From NCBI GenBank assembly GCA_026936325.1, contig JAPTHN010000011.1:35560629-35624628 (forward strand): DNA of 64,000 nucleotides, written 5' to 3'. The DNA comes from Platynereis dumerilii (taxonomy: Eukaryota; Annelida; Polychaeta; Phyllodocida; Nereididae). The translations under genes were made by a program, and so were the position numbers. This document shows positions 47,281 to 60,260 of this stretch, one piece after another. The notes under the pieces are model-generated. The model was not told where the DNA came from. It worked only from the letters and a program-made list of their open reading frames with translations, and searched no databases. Every line of letters starts with the position of its first letter. Position 1 is the stretch's first letter.

Positions 47281-49606
47281 TCAATCAACTGATTTGCAAT
47301 ATCTCTTAGGAAACTCCAAGCCCTTGACCCTTAGCTCATATTGTCCTCTTGTTCTGTATTTAATTCTCTCATGTTGCAATGGTCATCTTCTGTTGCTGTC
47401 ATCCAATTCAAAACTCTTGCTGCTACTGTAACAAAAGTTTTAATGAAAGTTTTATCTTATTGTTGTCTGCAGTGAATATTTTAACTGCTAGTATTGTACT
47501 GCACCCTTAGTGCATAAACATATGATACAAATTCCCTAAATATCATTGAAAAATGTTGTTACTAGGTGAGTGCATGCCATGTGATATAAAATGCAATTTG
47601 AATGTTCCTAAATGACAGGCATATGTTGTTACACCTTACAAATGTATTAATTATGCATCTTCCAGAAGACAATTTTCTTGGAGGTTTCACAGTAAATCCA
47701 AAATGAAAGGACCATGCTTGCTTTCATATGTCATTCTGACTTTTCTTTGTAATGTCTATGCAATGTAAAAAATGTTAAATGCTGCAAGTCAGCTTTCTGA
47801 CATTTATGAAGATTTGCACATGAAGCACCTGTCAGGTTCAGGAAATTAAAATTGCTCGTATATTGATCCTAATGATAGACGGACAGTCAAAATATCACAA
47901 TTATGCTAAAACCTCCATATTAAATTATATTATTTATAGATTTTCATTTCATGTTGAACTCCTGTCATACATTGTATCTTAAACTCGATATTTCAAATGA
48001 GATGATCGCATCGCCTTCAAATATATATAATATGAAAGTTTAACTTGCTGGTATGCCAAGCTTGGTTATATTATACATGTTGCATTGTGATGTAGCAATT
48101 TTTGAATTCAAAGTAGTTTCCTTAATTTCTTTGACATAATATCTTTGCTGTAACTCTCTTTTTATTGTTAGAAAGATATGAGTTGTACAGACGAAGAATG
48201 TTCTACTTTATAAAGCGCAGAATTGTACTTTGACTTTTCTTTGGAACCATTCAAGAAATTTTTGAGGAAATATTACGATGGAACTTTTAAAAGGCAAACA
48301 ATTCGAAATAGCTTGTACATCTAGAGCATTGTATCGCAATTTGAATAAAAGACCAAACCTTTTGTGTTAGAAGAGAAGATCCTGTATGTAGATCTTGATA
48401 CAGTGCCTCATGCAGCTGCTTCACACATACATGTACACTGCATTATGTACATCAGTAAGAAAAGATTTGGGAGATAGATGATGCAAATTTATAGACAAAA
48501 AGTTGGCATTTTTAGTCATAATCACAGGCGGTATTGCAATCATGTATGTCGAAAATAATATTTTTCTACATTACAGTGTCACTCAATAATTTACTTCAAG
48601 CGATTGATGAAAAATGTATATAGATTATATCGAAAAAAAAAATTGTAGTAGAGGTAGCTGGTATTGGTTGTAAACATCATTCCCAATTTTCAAAATCGAT
48701 GGAGCTGAAACTACAATTCAAGGTACAAGGAAAGTCTGACCAATATACAACTTCACTACCCAATTGCATTAATGAGGCCTGTGTAAAATTAGCCCTCCCC
48801 GGTCTCACTATAACATGTTCTGGCCTCATCATAACATGACATGATGTTGCAGATGCATGATTATTGCATATTGTTGTGACAATCCTGGTTGTTCATACGC
48901 TGAATCAAATTTCAAGAACTCACGTGAGAGAAAAGCTGGGTTCTCAAAAGATTACATATATATGTGTCTTGAAAACTAACATAAATAACCACCGGAATAC
49001 CGTGTTACCACATCATAATTGTGCATTTAACTGAAAACCTGAGCTTGGTGGAATGTTAAAATGACTTGGCATTTTATTACAGACATATTCCACAACTTTA
49101 AACCAGCTAACAACTTAATCAGCTTAATTTTATTATAGTATTATCTTTCGCATATGTCACTTTGTCAAACTGTAACCATATAGCCATGGATTCAGGAGTA
49201 AACCATTTATTGTGTTTTATATGTTTAGATTCTTCATGTAGCAAAATAATTATGAACCAGAAAAATTCTGTGCTCTCCCTATTCTTTTATTATTCACAAC
49301 TAAACAAAAAAGCTAATCAAATAATCGGCAGTGATTTCGTAAAAGAAATTGATTTTATGTTACTTTTGACATATGATATAATGTTGCTCTATCAGTTTAT
49401 TTGTCCCGGGTATGATAAGAATGCTACTTGTAGCAATGTATAGACTTGTAGACCTTTCAGACTTGGGCTCATAGGGAAAAGGATATTTTGTAGCATTAGT
49501 AAAAGTTATTTTCGTTATAAAATTATACTTGATCAAACAAAACATCTTTAAGGTAATCACACATTCGCCTGCCTAAACTTCATTATTCCATGCTGATTAA
49601 AGAGTT
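47281..49606. repeat. Block A, remaining part; no gene seen
   Basis: 47640-47890 is segment f. From about 48795 ('ggtctcactataacatg', 'gatgttgcagatgc', 'tcacgtgagagaaaagctgggttctca') it runs parallel to B from 58410 and C from 63190. 49030-49560 matches B 58630-59110. The longest frame (49162, 93 codons) is not conserved in B. Confidence 0.55.
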
Positions 49607-50012
49607 TATGCTGTCTACAAGTGGACTGCTCTTGCATTGCCACAGCTCAGAACATATGCTGTCTTGTGTTGCCACCTAGTGACTAGTGTGCTATTCAGCG
49701 AGCTCCTGCGAGCGTCCACCAACTTTCGACCAGAGGAACACACACAATTTTGTCTGGAAGACACCGGGGCTGTTTCTGAGTCTGCTGATGGCCTTGTCTA
49801 CTTCCTTAGAGAATGTGATTGCCGAGTCTGGCTCTGGTATACATCAATGTTGGATAGAAATTTTGTGAATGTGCAATGAAATTTCTTGGGCCAGCAATGC
49901 TGTAGCATAGGAAATCAACTTTTGTGCCAGGTGGCAGCAGCATGCAGTTCTCAGTTTCACCAGACTGGAGTTTATGACCTGGAAGACTTGGTGGAAAAAA
50001 TGCAAATAACAC
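49607..50012. other. About 400-bp block present only in copy A
   Basis: At the matching place, copy B runs directly from 'taaagagtta' to the 'cacttctg.(c/g)tgttgtcta' sequence. Copy A has 400 extra bases, more GC-rich than its surroundings. It contains plus frames of 80 and 60 codons and begins 'actgctcttgcattgccacagctcag'. No family was recognised and no duplication was found at its edges. It could be a processed exon, a SINE or an ancestral piece lost from B. Confidence 0.4.
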
Positions 50013-50290
50013 GTTTACTCATTATACTCTTCTGCATGTTGTCTACAAAAAGTAATATGCATGAATTTCAATCTCAGATTAGGAAACACACATTCCCTTC
50101 TCTCGCTCTCTTGCGATTAAGGTTTCCTCATTACTACACCTGCTGGAGGCAAGACTTTAATCCTTTAAAGGCCTTAAGGTCATGGCACATGCCTAGCGAT
50201 CTAGGCAATCTTGTGGTGCATTTGAGAAGAACAACGGCATTATTTGAGCATCTAACGCATTATCCTTAAACAAAGGGTGTCCTCTTATTC
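50013..50290 (+). repeat. End of block A (matches 59210-59470)
   Basis: Shared phrases: 'aaggtttcctcattactaca.ctgctggaggcaaga.tttaatccttt', 'gatctaggcaat.ttgtggtgcattt.agaagaacaa' and 'aaacaaagggtg.cctcttattcagggcatgtgtcc'. Frames in A (127 codons) and B (72 codons) share 'RLRFPHYY.CWRQD'. The copies diverge in frame afterwards. Confidence 0.65.
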
Positions 50291-50876
50291 AGGGCATGTG
50301 TCCATATTGACATGCAACAGAAGGAGCAGTTTCAGCTAACAAGCATTAATTGAGAGAAATTTCCTATTATGGAACTAGAGTAGAAAGCACAAGAAAATAT
50401 GTCATATCATCCAAGAATTATCGCTCTGTAGTTATGTGAACAAACTGTTTGTGACAGGACCTGAACATTCTGTATGAAGATCTTCTCAGCAGTGGCTCCT
50501 GCAGCTGTTTGGAATATTCCTTGCCACTACATCAAAGAGAAAATATTTTTGAAACCAATGAGGCACACCAAAAGACAAAAAAATGCATGCATTATTGCAA
50601 TAGTAGTAGCACATTTTTCTTGACAACTAAATATCAACAAGATACATGCGTCATGAATAGAAAGTAGATGAAAAAAAAAACCACAGAACTGAGATCAACT
50701 GATAAATAAGTTAAACATATCACAACGGAAAATTCCAATTTGGTAAAACATGTGTGCATACATGGTTAATCCAAACATATATAAAATACAATGTTGATAA
50801 TACTGAGTAACAAGTTTCAAGCACCTTACAAGGATAAAAATGGAAAATCAGAACAAAATAATAAAAGAGAAAAAAA
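50291..50876. other. Stretch with no recognised gene
   Basis: AT-rich sequence partly similar to 59460-59580 at its start. No frame of interest. Confidence 0.4.
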
Positions 50877-51690
50877 CAGATAGATAGATATGGTAAGTGC
50901 AGCCCTCTAAGCCCAGTTCTGGGCGCTCACGAGGGTTGATTGATGAGATGATTACCTAATTTGATTAACCAAGCCCCAAACTCTACACTAGAGAAAGTTC
51001 ATACACATAGTTTATTCGGAATATGTTTTTACTTAAAAAGGGTATTCGTCAGTGCCTACTGTGATTCATGTGAAACACTTGACTGTTATATTTGTAGAAG
51101 ACATTAGATCCTTTTATTGTGTTTTGTCTTTGATTCTGCTTTTCTACCCTTCTCATCTTACTTTGAGCTGTTGGAGTTGACAGAGTTCAAATAGTATATA
51201 GTTATGCTCTTTCCCACTCAGTTATCTACCTTATGGATCCTCGTCCCTTTATCACAAACCCCTTCAAAATTACTATACCCCCATGCTTGCACGCGTACAG
51301 TCAAATTTATATCTTAAACTCAAAGTAATATTTATTAATATTGGTGGTTTGCAGACAGCGGCTATTGCCTTATGCAAATCCCCTTTGTTTCAGTGTGAAA
51401 TGACTCAAACTTTAACTTTACTGCATTGTATGTTAATATGTAAACATTGAACAACAATAAACTATTTCTGTCTGTCTGTCTGTTTGTCTGATGAGAGAGA
51501 GAGCGGAAGTCCTCAACATATTACACATTTACCCCATGTGAGGGATCTTTTACTTGCCCAGCTTAGACACTGATACAAGGGGCCGCCAATTTAACGCCTC
51601 ATCCGAACGACATCCAGCTGAGATTTTGCTCAAGAAGGTCCACTGAAAATTTTGGGTTCCCCACTCAGGGTTCGAACACATGCAAACAAC
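50877..51690 (-). mobile_element. SINE S1 in reverse orientation, split by a LINE tail
   Basis: The gata tail at 50877 and 'cagccctctaagcccagttctgggcgctcacgagggttgattgatgagatga' are the reversed 3' half. The rest resumes at 51490 and ends at the B-box-like 'gggttcgaac'. The 538 bp between belong to another element. The tRNA A-box part is missing. Confidence 0.8.
50952..51489 (+). mobile_element. LINE 3' end (untranslated tail) inserted in a SINE
   Basis: Bordered by gatga on both sides (50947-50951, 51490-51494). It ends 'aataaactatttctgtctgtctgtctg', a polyadenylation-like hexamer plus a short tandem tail typical of CR1/L2 group LINEs. No coding part remains. Confidence 0.65.
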
Positions 51691-51769
51691 CATTATACAT
51701 TGCAACATGATTAACACCATGCAATAAAATAATTTTAGCAACCATATTACAACATGTAATACGAGAAAG

Positions 51770-52410
51770 TTAAATTTTAATGATGATGCAAATAAGTTTT
51801 TCTATTTGTGCTCCACATATCATTTAACAGTGAAATTCATCTTCAACTGCATTCATATCACAACTTTTTCAAAAACGTTGATCTGCAGCAATATATGGCT
51901 GCTGGTGTCTTCCTAGTTCAATATGGAGATTATGTGAACTTAATCGGAACCTTGCGATGCTTTGATAGAGACATTTGGGAAGGTTAATAAGTAGGTATTG
52001 CTAAATCTTTCTTCAGAAATTTATAAGTTCTAAGTTTAGGGTATTTAAAACTGTCATTTATTTCAGCAAGCATTTTACTTTTTTCATCATCAATAACTGA
52101 ATTATTATCTTATTAACATTCAGAATATTACCTATATCAAGACTAAGATTTCGTAAAAACTGATGAATTCTTGTCAACCATTTTAAGAGGACTTTTCTTT
52201 TGCAGAAAGGATGTTTGAATGTCAAAGCATTCTTTAAGCAAGTGCGGACATTTACCTGATTTTAGCCTATCCCAATACTTCAAAGCAGACACGCGTTGTC
52301 TACAAAGTAAAGAGAAACGACCATTGTCAGCTAACACTGCAAGAGTGGAGATTTAGAGCCTGACACCGAGCAGGTTTTTGAGAAACTGTAGCTGTATTTT
52401 CTCCAATATA
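51770..52410 (-). mobile_element. LINE C-terminal fragment, minus strand
   Basis: The minus-strand frame ending at 52143 reads 'LADNGRFSLLCRQRVSALKYWDRLKSGK'. Further 3' (about 51790-51930), broken frames include 'RLSSHNLHIELGRH' and 'VEDEFHF'-like residues. Both are standard C-terminal signatures of LINE proteins. Several stops and frame changes are present. Its upstream side abuts the long palindrome at 52411, which may have inserted into it. Confidence 0.75.
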
Positions 52411-53184
52411 CAAATCTCGTTCAGCTCCAGTGAGTGAATGTAAAAATTAAGGCAAAATTACCATAAATCTGAATTACTCAATTTTCTGAGAACTTTAAAG
52501 GCACAAAATAATAATTTCCTTTCAATATTCATGAAAAATAACCTTTTTTTTAACTCAGGCTGGAAATACTTGTGCTTTCATGCAATTTCAGTCAATTATA
52601 GGCCTATAAATAGCCTATAAATAGCCATATTTGGCGCCCACCCCTGGAACCACTCTATGGCAACATCTATAACAAAACAAATTTTTAATATTGTTTTCTG
52701 AGGCCTTCCAAAAACAATGATTTGGAGGGGCAATTTTGAGACCTTTTTTTGTCTAAAAACAGGCAAAACGTGATTTTCCTGCCAAAAACGAGGCTGAAAT
52801 TTTGGCGGGAAAAGCAGTTTTTGGCTATTTTTAGCCCAATAAGGGGCTGATTCAACATAGCCCCTCCACAAAATTTGTTTTTAAGCCTTAGAAAACAATA
52901 TTAAACATTTTTTGTGTTATAGCTGTTGCCATAGGATGGCACCAGGGGTGGGTGCCAAATATGGTTATTTATAGGCTATTTATAGGCCTATAATGCACTG
53001 AAATGGCATGAAGGAAAAAATATTTCCAGCATGGGACAAAAAATATTAATTTTCGAGAATATTTTTAAGAAATAATCATTCTGTGGCTTAAAACATGACC
53101 GGGAATTAAATATATATTAGAATTTTGGCAATCTTTGCCTTACTTTTTACATTAAGTCACTGGAGAGTGAGAACCAGATTTCAC
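52411..53184. mobile_element. 770-bp palindromic fold-back element
   Basis: The two halves meet near 52800 and pair along nearly their whole length. Outer parts share 'ctccagtga.t.aatgtaaaaa.taaggcaaa'. Inner parts share 'attataggcctataaatagcctataaata.ccatatttggc.cccacccctgg' in opposite orientation. The minus-strand 91-codon frame (52596-52871) falls in this structure and has no motif. No clear target duplication. Confidence 0.75.
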
Positions 53185-54999
53185 TGTGATACACAGTCAA
53201 ACCAGTGTGGATGCCAGCCATGATGCTATATGTTCGCCTTACTTAGTAGAGCAACTTCCTACTGAGATCACCATCAGGATGTTTCTAAATATGTTGTTTG
53301 ACGAATCAGTATAATCAATTTATCATCATTTATGTTTCAAATTACTTTAGATAATAAATTTTGATAGCTAATATATTAGGAAAACTAAATCCAAAAGGAT
53401 TGAGCTTAATGTGCATTCGTTGTTCCGTAATATGGGGTGAATTGGTCCACTGGGCTGAATCATGACAGAACCGAAATCTGGTTTAAATAACTACTTCCAC
53501 TTAATCCAGGAAGTAGATTATTGGCATACTTATAATACACGTACTGGAGTATATTTTGATGCGGTTTTACATTTTTAATTGCAGGCAGTGAGGAGCTGCA
53601 CCTTAAGCTTCGCCCTGCAAAAATTGAATTCTCCACAGCTGGTCACAAAAAGTATAGGTATTAAAGCCACCAAACAACCAGGAAATGTTCATGATATAGT
53701 GTTGAGCAACTTTGGAAAAAATGGTAACCATAGCCATAACAGCATTGACTCTACTCAACAAAAACCAAGCCAAAGTCAATTTTAGTGTTATTTTTGGATG
53801 AAAATAAATGATTAATAGCTGCACAAAAACCAAATAGGGGGTCAAGTAATATGAAATGAATAATGAACATGGTTAAAAAATTGTGGAAAATCAATTTAAC
53901 CTTTTAAAATTGGTAAATAATGACTAAACACTTCAATATTGTGATAAGGATAAATTCCCTGAAATTAACAAGAAATCATGTGACATAATATAGAGATGAA
54001 TGTATCAAAACAAGGAAATTCTCTTCCGAATCAGTTAGTAATTGTTCCAGGGAACCAGATTATAAGACGTAGTGTTTGATTTGTATGTTGGGTCTTGAGT
54101 TCTGTTCCAAGTTAATAGCAGATTTTTGACTATCCCCAAGATAGCCCTACTCATTTTCTTTTGAACATATATATGCATAGTCCATTGAAGAAAATAATTC
54201 AAATTGGCATTATTGATATTGAATTTAATCCAGAATTACCTGTCTATAGCATAATTAAGAGAAAAATATGGCTTTTGATAATTTTCTCCAATTTATCATA
54301 TTCTAAAAAATATGCTAATTTTGCGCTTAATTGAGTTCAGATTTTTCTAATAAAAATTGTTTTGCTTCTTAAATATGTTTTCTAATGATTATTTACAAGT
54401 ATCCATGCAAATTGGCACAGCCGTGTTGACGTAGCAGCAGCAAGTGTCGGTTTCTTAAAACGTGTCATACTTGTGAACACACTAAAATCAGCTCTAACAA
54501 GTTCAATAGTAAGAGACTTAATATTTTGTCAGGTATTGTAGTTTGATACATAAATATCTGTAAAAAATTGTCAACCTTACCTCTAAAAGTTTGACACCTA
54601 AACCTTCGAAATTGTAAAACGTGTCGTACTTGTGAACATTTGAATAAGCAATGCAAAAGTATCCTAAATGTGCTCTTATAATGGTCTCAGGAACTGAAGA
54701 AGTGTTGGTCTGGAAGAGGGATACTATGAGGCTTCTACACAGCCATTAGCAATATTCCAGATATATAGTATATATATTCCAGGTGAGATCAAAAGTGCAT
54801 GTAAAAATAATTAATGGTTTTCACACGAAGTGACATCTTCATGTAAAAAATTCTCCTGGTGAACCCTAGCACTGTAAAACCATAATTTTTTTGGCTAAAT
54901 ATGTTCTTTGCACTTCAGTCTGTGATACTGAACCAATTATTTCATTTTGAAAATTGTCTGAATACCAAAAGCATCACCCTTTATAAGCAATACTATTTG
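53185..54999. other. 1.8 kb with no recognised gene
   Basis: AT-rich, with short frames only. A direct repeat 'aaacgtgtc.tacttgtgaaca' occurs at 54458 and 54616. Nothing else was identified. Confidence 0.4.
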
Positions 55000-55399
55000 T
55001 GAATGAGCTATAAACAAAGCAAAAAAGTGTTTTTTTGAGCGGAATTTCGATTTATGGTGATTGGCAAATCAACCAACACACCTCGAACCATATATTTCTG
55101 AAAACTACACATTCTCCTCTAGTCAGTCAGACACATCCCATGTCGAAAAGACATGTCACGTTGCAATAATAAGCTTTTCAGTCTGTAAAAAGCCATGTAC
55201 ACAATACCATGCTACAAGCCATAACTGTGTCTTGTCCCTCCTGTGGATGTCTGGAAGCATTGCCTAGAAGCAGGCAGTTCTCAGACTATTTTGACTCTGG
55301 CTCCAGTGTTTAGTTTTATGATAGTTTTCTGGAGGTATTGCAAAATGTTAGGTTCATATTATAGGCCAAATGTATTTAATGCTTCCGAAAATGTTTGAA

Positions 55400-55655
55400 A
55401 TATCCTGCTGTCCTTCTACAAAGTGAATAAGTCTGGACAGTGGCCTTCATCTATTAGATGTTTGCATGTTTTCTTGTATTAGTGTGGATGACCAGTGTGA
55501 TGTGTGTGAATAGCATTCTTCTGTGGTTTTGCCTCGCAATGTACCCACATCAACTTTAAACGTGTTCATACATGGACACTATAGCCACTGACCAGTTCTT
55601 GCTCTTGATCAAGCAATGAAGAATGGTCTTACGTTGTGCACGCCAGATTGGTTTA
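55400..55655 (+). repeat. Dispersed unit, segment RA (copy 5)
   Basis: 'gtctggacagtggccttcatctattagatgtttgcatg', 'cccacatcaa' and 'tgctcttgatcaagcaatgaagaatgg', with small deletions relative to 44430. Confidence 0.6.
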
Positions 55656-56129
55656 AACAAGGAACATTAAAGCCAAACAGGAACCCCTCATGGATTTCAA
55701 TACTTCCTGAAAGTATTCAAGATTAGGAGCGACCATTTGATGTTCAATGGGGATTGGAGTTTTCCTCAGACCACCCAGAAAGATTGGCTTCTGCAAGGAA
55801 CACAGACACACCATGTTTTCTAAGTAAGCCAACATGAACACTAATTGCCCATACATATTTTAGCTATGGTTTCTTCATTGTTGGCAGCTCGATTCTGGTT
55901 ACTGACAGTAAGTTATTGTAGTTCTCCTGACATCAAAGAACATATTTACAGTTATATACTAGCAATGGAAACCAGGTTTGTTTCCATGTTTGATTAAAGA
56001 AGGCAATACTTGATAATCAAAAGAACGTAGCATTGAAAGGTTTTTCTCTTTATCCAAAGTCTGATGTTGCGCATTAACAATCCAGTGATTTTGGTAATTG
56101 ACCATAATCAAGGGTGGCACAATATCATG

Positions 56130-56400
56130 TCAGTGCTGTAAATAAGAGCAAAGGAACTTCCTTCTTTGGCATTGTGAGTTGGTAACTTCAAAGCTACGTT
56201 GCCATACATATGGTTGACAAAAGTGTCCTTCCTTTCTGTATTGACATAAAGCCATCACCATGACATCAGTCAACTGATACAATTCCATTGATATTTCCAA
56301 ATTTCTGCAAAAGCTCCTTTTCGGTATTCTTTTATTTCTTCTTCGTAGCCATTCCACATTTTTTCCAATTGTTGATGAGGTCCGACAACAAGAGAAAAAG
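56130..56400 (-). pseudogene. Unidentified repeated frame, copy 4
   Basis: A minus-strand frame of 75 codons (56130-56357) with 'RNLEISMELYQLTDVMVMAL' then 'CQYRKEGHFCQPYVWQR'. The copy at 60939-61169 is nearly the same. No known domain was recognised. Conservation of the same frame in four copies is suggestive but may reflect only recent duplication. Confidence 0.35.
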
Positions 56401-57636
56401 ACCCTAGGAAATACAGAGAGGAAAACAATATTTGATTGATGTGACTCAATCTGCAGGAACTCTAAGATTCTTGTTCAGAGTATCAAGTTTTCATTGAAGT
56501 CATTGCATGGTGTATGAAGGTGAAAAGCACAGCGGTCTGTGAGAGTCTGTGAGTATAGTACCGGTAGCAAATTTATGCACTCCAAGAAACAGTGCAAATA
56601 TAAAGCCCACTAGCTTCTACTGATTTGCAATTTAAACATATATCAGTCTAAACATTTGGTTGTCAAAGTGACTAGTTTCTGACTACTTTAGGGTAGTAAT
56701 GGTTGCAAAAAGTTGGTAGTGACTTCCATGAAAATCATATTGACTATTCTATCATAATCAAAATGAAACGTTGACTATGCTAGTGTCCGAAACGTAGTCA
56801 ATTTGATCACCATCTGGTAGCTTTGATTACCAGAGTGGTATCATCTTATTAATCCAATATTTGTCACATTGACAACCCTTCAGTAATTTTGACACAAGGA
56901 ATTGTCGGTCTAGGCACCAGGAATTACCACTCTAGAGTTGTCATCTTGACCACATGACTGTGTTTAGAATGTAGCATTTCAAACAATTTTTTCCACTTTG
57001 TAATCTAGGAAGCAGAAACTGTTACTAACTTTAGTCCAGAAGAAGAAGAAAGTGTTGCTTCCTTTAGTCCAGAGGTTACTCTCAAGAAGGGTATAAGTAA
57101 TCATAAATTAAGAGAATAAAAAATAATTTCCTTGTATGGAGGAAAGTTACATTCTGTAGAGACATTCTGAGCTATTCTTTGCTCCAAAGGAGTTACTGCT
57201 TGACCATATAGAACATGGACAATTTTCTACAAAGGTTTGATTACTTGGTAAGATTTAAAGTCAAATCTGTGCAGTTATGTACACATCAGTTCATTTTCAA
57301 ACTGCTGTCAGTCGAATCTGACCACTGGGATAAATGATTAAAATAGATTAGAGAGGCATTTCCGTTGATAGTGCAGTTTTCAAGAAACAGAGGTGAGCAT
57401 GTTAATCCTTCGTTAGTGTTAAGTCTGTTAAAGTGATTTGCCTCGGGTTAATTATGTAGTTTCCTACCACATCAAAGAACAGCGCCCACAGTTTCCTATA
57501 CTATGAGCTACTATGGCTTCCGGTTTGCAGTTTTCAGTGACCATTCTACTTTGGAAACTCAATAGAATGCTGTTTTCTTAATCAAACTTTACAAGAATGA
57601 GAAAAACTTATTAAATGACACCAGGAAAATCTTGGA

Positions 57637-58117
57637 ATGTGTCTCCTAATTCAAGACATCCAACTTAAAGGAAGCCGTTTTCAATTTTCTCTCAAACGCC
57701 AACATATAGTTATCAAAGATGGCATATGTGTCTGTAAGGCCTACAGTCACATCACAGCAGAAGCAATCCGCATAGCAAACTCGCCCAGGCAAGCTCAGCT
57801 AATTGCAGAAGAAGTCCAAACTGACGAGCGATGGTGCAAGCATGAAACATAGCGTAATGTTTCTTTTGCTGCACGAAAAATCTCGCCAAAGTCCTGCCTT
57901 TCACGAAAAGCTCAAGTCTTCCAAGGGTAAAAAACTGATTGAGGACACTGTTCATGAGTACTTGGGCAGGGGGAGGTCAGGCACTGGCTTAAACATGTTG
58001 GGAAGGCTTCTTGAAACGCTCAAAGAGAACATGCCTAACACCTCCCAAACTGCGCGAACGCCTCAGGCCCAATATATAGACCCCAACATTGGAATATACC
58101 CGACATCCCCGCTTTAA
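57637..58117 (+). pseudogene. NADAR-domain (YbiA/DUF1768) gene remnant, copy B
   Basis: The first frame (57637-57852) contains 'RIANSPRQAQLIAEEVQTDERW', which fits the middle of a NADAR domain. The second, shifted by one base (57803-58117), contains 'HEKLKSSKGKKLIEDTVHEY' and then 'GTGLNMLGRLLETLKENM', which fits the C-terminal G.N.LG..L motif. Known NADAR proteins act on ADP-ribose attached to nucleic acid or NAD-derived substrates. Compared with copy C, one extra base near 57834 separates the two frames. The N-terminal third of the usual ~150-residue domain is poorly preserved and no start is certain. Copy C at 62430 is broken elsewhere. Confidence 0.65.
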
Positions 58118-58175
58118 TATTGTGATGCTGTAAATTGTGCATGGACACCTAGTGAGCTAAGTTGTAGTGAGATTA

Positions 58176-58352
58176 CAGTTGATTTCATAATTGTAGACAT
58201 TAGGACTGAATGTGAATTTTCTTCGAGGACATGTATTCTATTTGGAAAAGTGACAAAAAAAAATTATGACATCACTTTTCCCAATAGAATAACATATCCT
58301 TGGAAATAAATTCTGACTCAGTCTTAGTGTCTACAAAATAAACAATGATCTG
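58176..58352. mobile_element. M1 fold-back miniature element in block B
   Basis: Begins 'cagttgatttcataattgtagac' and ends 'gtctacaaaataaacaatgatctg'. TA flanks both ends. It is shared with copy C, so it inserted before B and C separated. The matching region of A lacks it. Confidence 0.75.
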
Positions 58353-60004
58353 TAAGTTATGCCTTAATAACATAAGCTCTCGACCTTCTGACTGTCTCAT
58401 TTTAATGCGTCCAAGTCTCATCATAACATGACAAGATGTTGCAAATGCGTCATTAATGCAAATTGTTGGTGACAATCCTGATGTTCACATTCTGAATTGA
58501 ATTTAATGAACTCTCGTGAGAGTAAATCTGGGTTCTCATATTATGACATATATACATGTCTTGAAAACATAATATCACTAATGCAAATCGGAGTATCTGG
58601 TTAACTCGTTATAAATCATAAGTGAAAATCTGAGCTTGGTTAGAACGATAAAATTACCTAGCATTACATAACAGACATATTCTGCAACTTAAAGCGAGCA
58701 AACGATTTAGCTGCCATGGATTTAGTAAACCAAGCATTTTGTTGGATATATATATATCTAGTACATTTTTCATAATATTATGCAACAAAATGTGAAGCAG
58801 ACAAATTCTGCTTTATCCATAGTTTTTTCATTAGTAAATTAATCGAATAATCAGCAGTGATATCATTAAAAAAATTGAATCTGTGTTACTTTTGACACAA
58901 ATTCAGTGTTCTGACATGTGGCATAATGTTGCCTATCTGGTTATCTGTCCACGGTAAATTTTTGATTGGAACACTTCTTATGCCAAAGTATTGGCTCACA
59001 GACCTGTCAGTTTGGCAGTCTCAGCTGAGAACGATATTTTGTTGTATTAGTAATTGTTAGTTTCTTTTCGCAGCTGGATACATTATCTGATAAAACATGT
59101 TTAATTCGATCACACATTCACCAGCCCATACTTCACTTTTCCTTACAGTTAAAGAGTTATTGACCTGAAAGACTACATATTATCTGTTTACTTATTTTAC
59201 ACTTCTGTGTGTTGTCTAAAAATATATATAATCATGAGCTTCATACTCAGTTCAGGAAACACACATTCCTCTCTCTCTCTCTCTCTCTCTGTGCGTTTAA
59301 GGTTTCCTCATTACTACAACTGCTGGAGGCAAGACATTAATCCTTTCGGATTTAAGGTCATGACACATGACTATCGATCAAGGCAATATTGTGGTGCATT
59401 TAAGAAGAACAATGCTGTTACTTGAGCATCTAACACGTTGTCTTTAAACAAAGGGTGACCTCTTATTCAGGGCATGTGTCCATATTGACATGAAAAAGAA
59501 GGAAAAGTTTCACCTGAGAAGCATCACTTGATAGAAATTTCCTGTTATATGGACCAATGGTATAAAGAGCCTGAAAATAACTATGTCGCATCACACAACA
59601 TCCCACAACTGCAAATTAAGACAACCAAATGTGCATTTCTGATTTAATGAGAGTCTTCGGGAAAGGTAGGTCTCTGAGTGACACCAATTTAGCAATGACA
59701 GCGAGACCAAATCTGGCTACTGGGAGACCAATTTTTGACATGAACTGATGTAAAATTTTGAAAATGTAGAAAATAATATCCATATGATAGGACATCTTCC
59801 ACAATTCCAAAAGTATATATGATTGCATACACACATCAAAAGCTGTGTGTTGTCCCTCCTGTGGATATCTGAAAGCCTCTCCTGGAAGCTCTAGGACTGT
59901 GTGGATCCTGGCTCCCATGTTTTGGAAGTATTGTAAATGTTAGGTTTACATTATAGGCCTAATGTTAGGCCTAGCTTTAAATACTTCTGAGAATATTTGA
60001 AATA

Positions 60005-60260
60005 TCCGGCTGTCGTTCTTTAAAATGAATATGGCTGGACAGGGGCCTTTATCTATTAGATGTTTGCATGTTTTTATTGTATTAGTAGGTGACCAGTGTG
60101 GTTTGTGTGTAGCATTATTCTGGGTTCTGTGGTTTCTACCCACATCCCTCATCAAAAAAATGTTCGTGAAAGGACAACTACAGCCACAGGCTAGCTCTTT
60201 CTCTTGATCAAGCAGTAAAGAATTTATTAGAGGCTGGTCTTCGTGTGGGGTACTTTAGAG
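60005..60260 (+). repeat. Dispersed unit, segment RA (copy 6)
   Basis: 'ggctggacaggggcctttatctattagatgtttgcatg', 'ctgggttctgtggtttctacccacatc' and 'cttgatcaagcagtaaagaatttattagaggctgg'. Confidence 0.65.

Larger units (their letters stand above)
55000..59620 (+). repeat. Duplicated block B
   Basis: A segment of about 4.6 kb that is followed directly by a second copy (C, from about 59620). Order in both: 'cttgtccctcctgtggat' region, RA, unidentified minus-frame segment, 'gttacattctg' segment, NADAR remnant, M1 miniature element, 'ctctcgaccttctgactgtctcat' segment. The offset to C is about 4.65 kb, rising to 4.8 kb after the LINE insertion in C. It is also related to block A at lower similarity. 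Confidence 0.75.
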
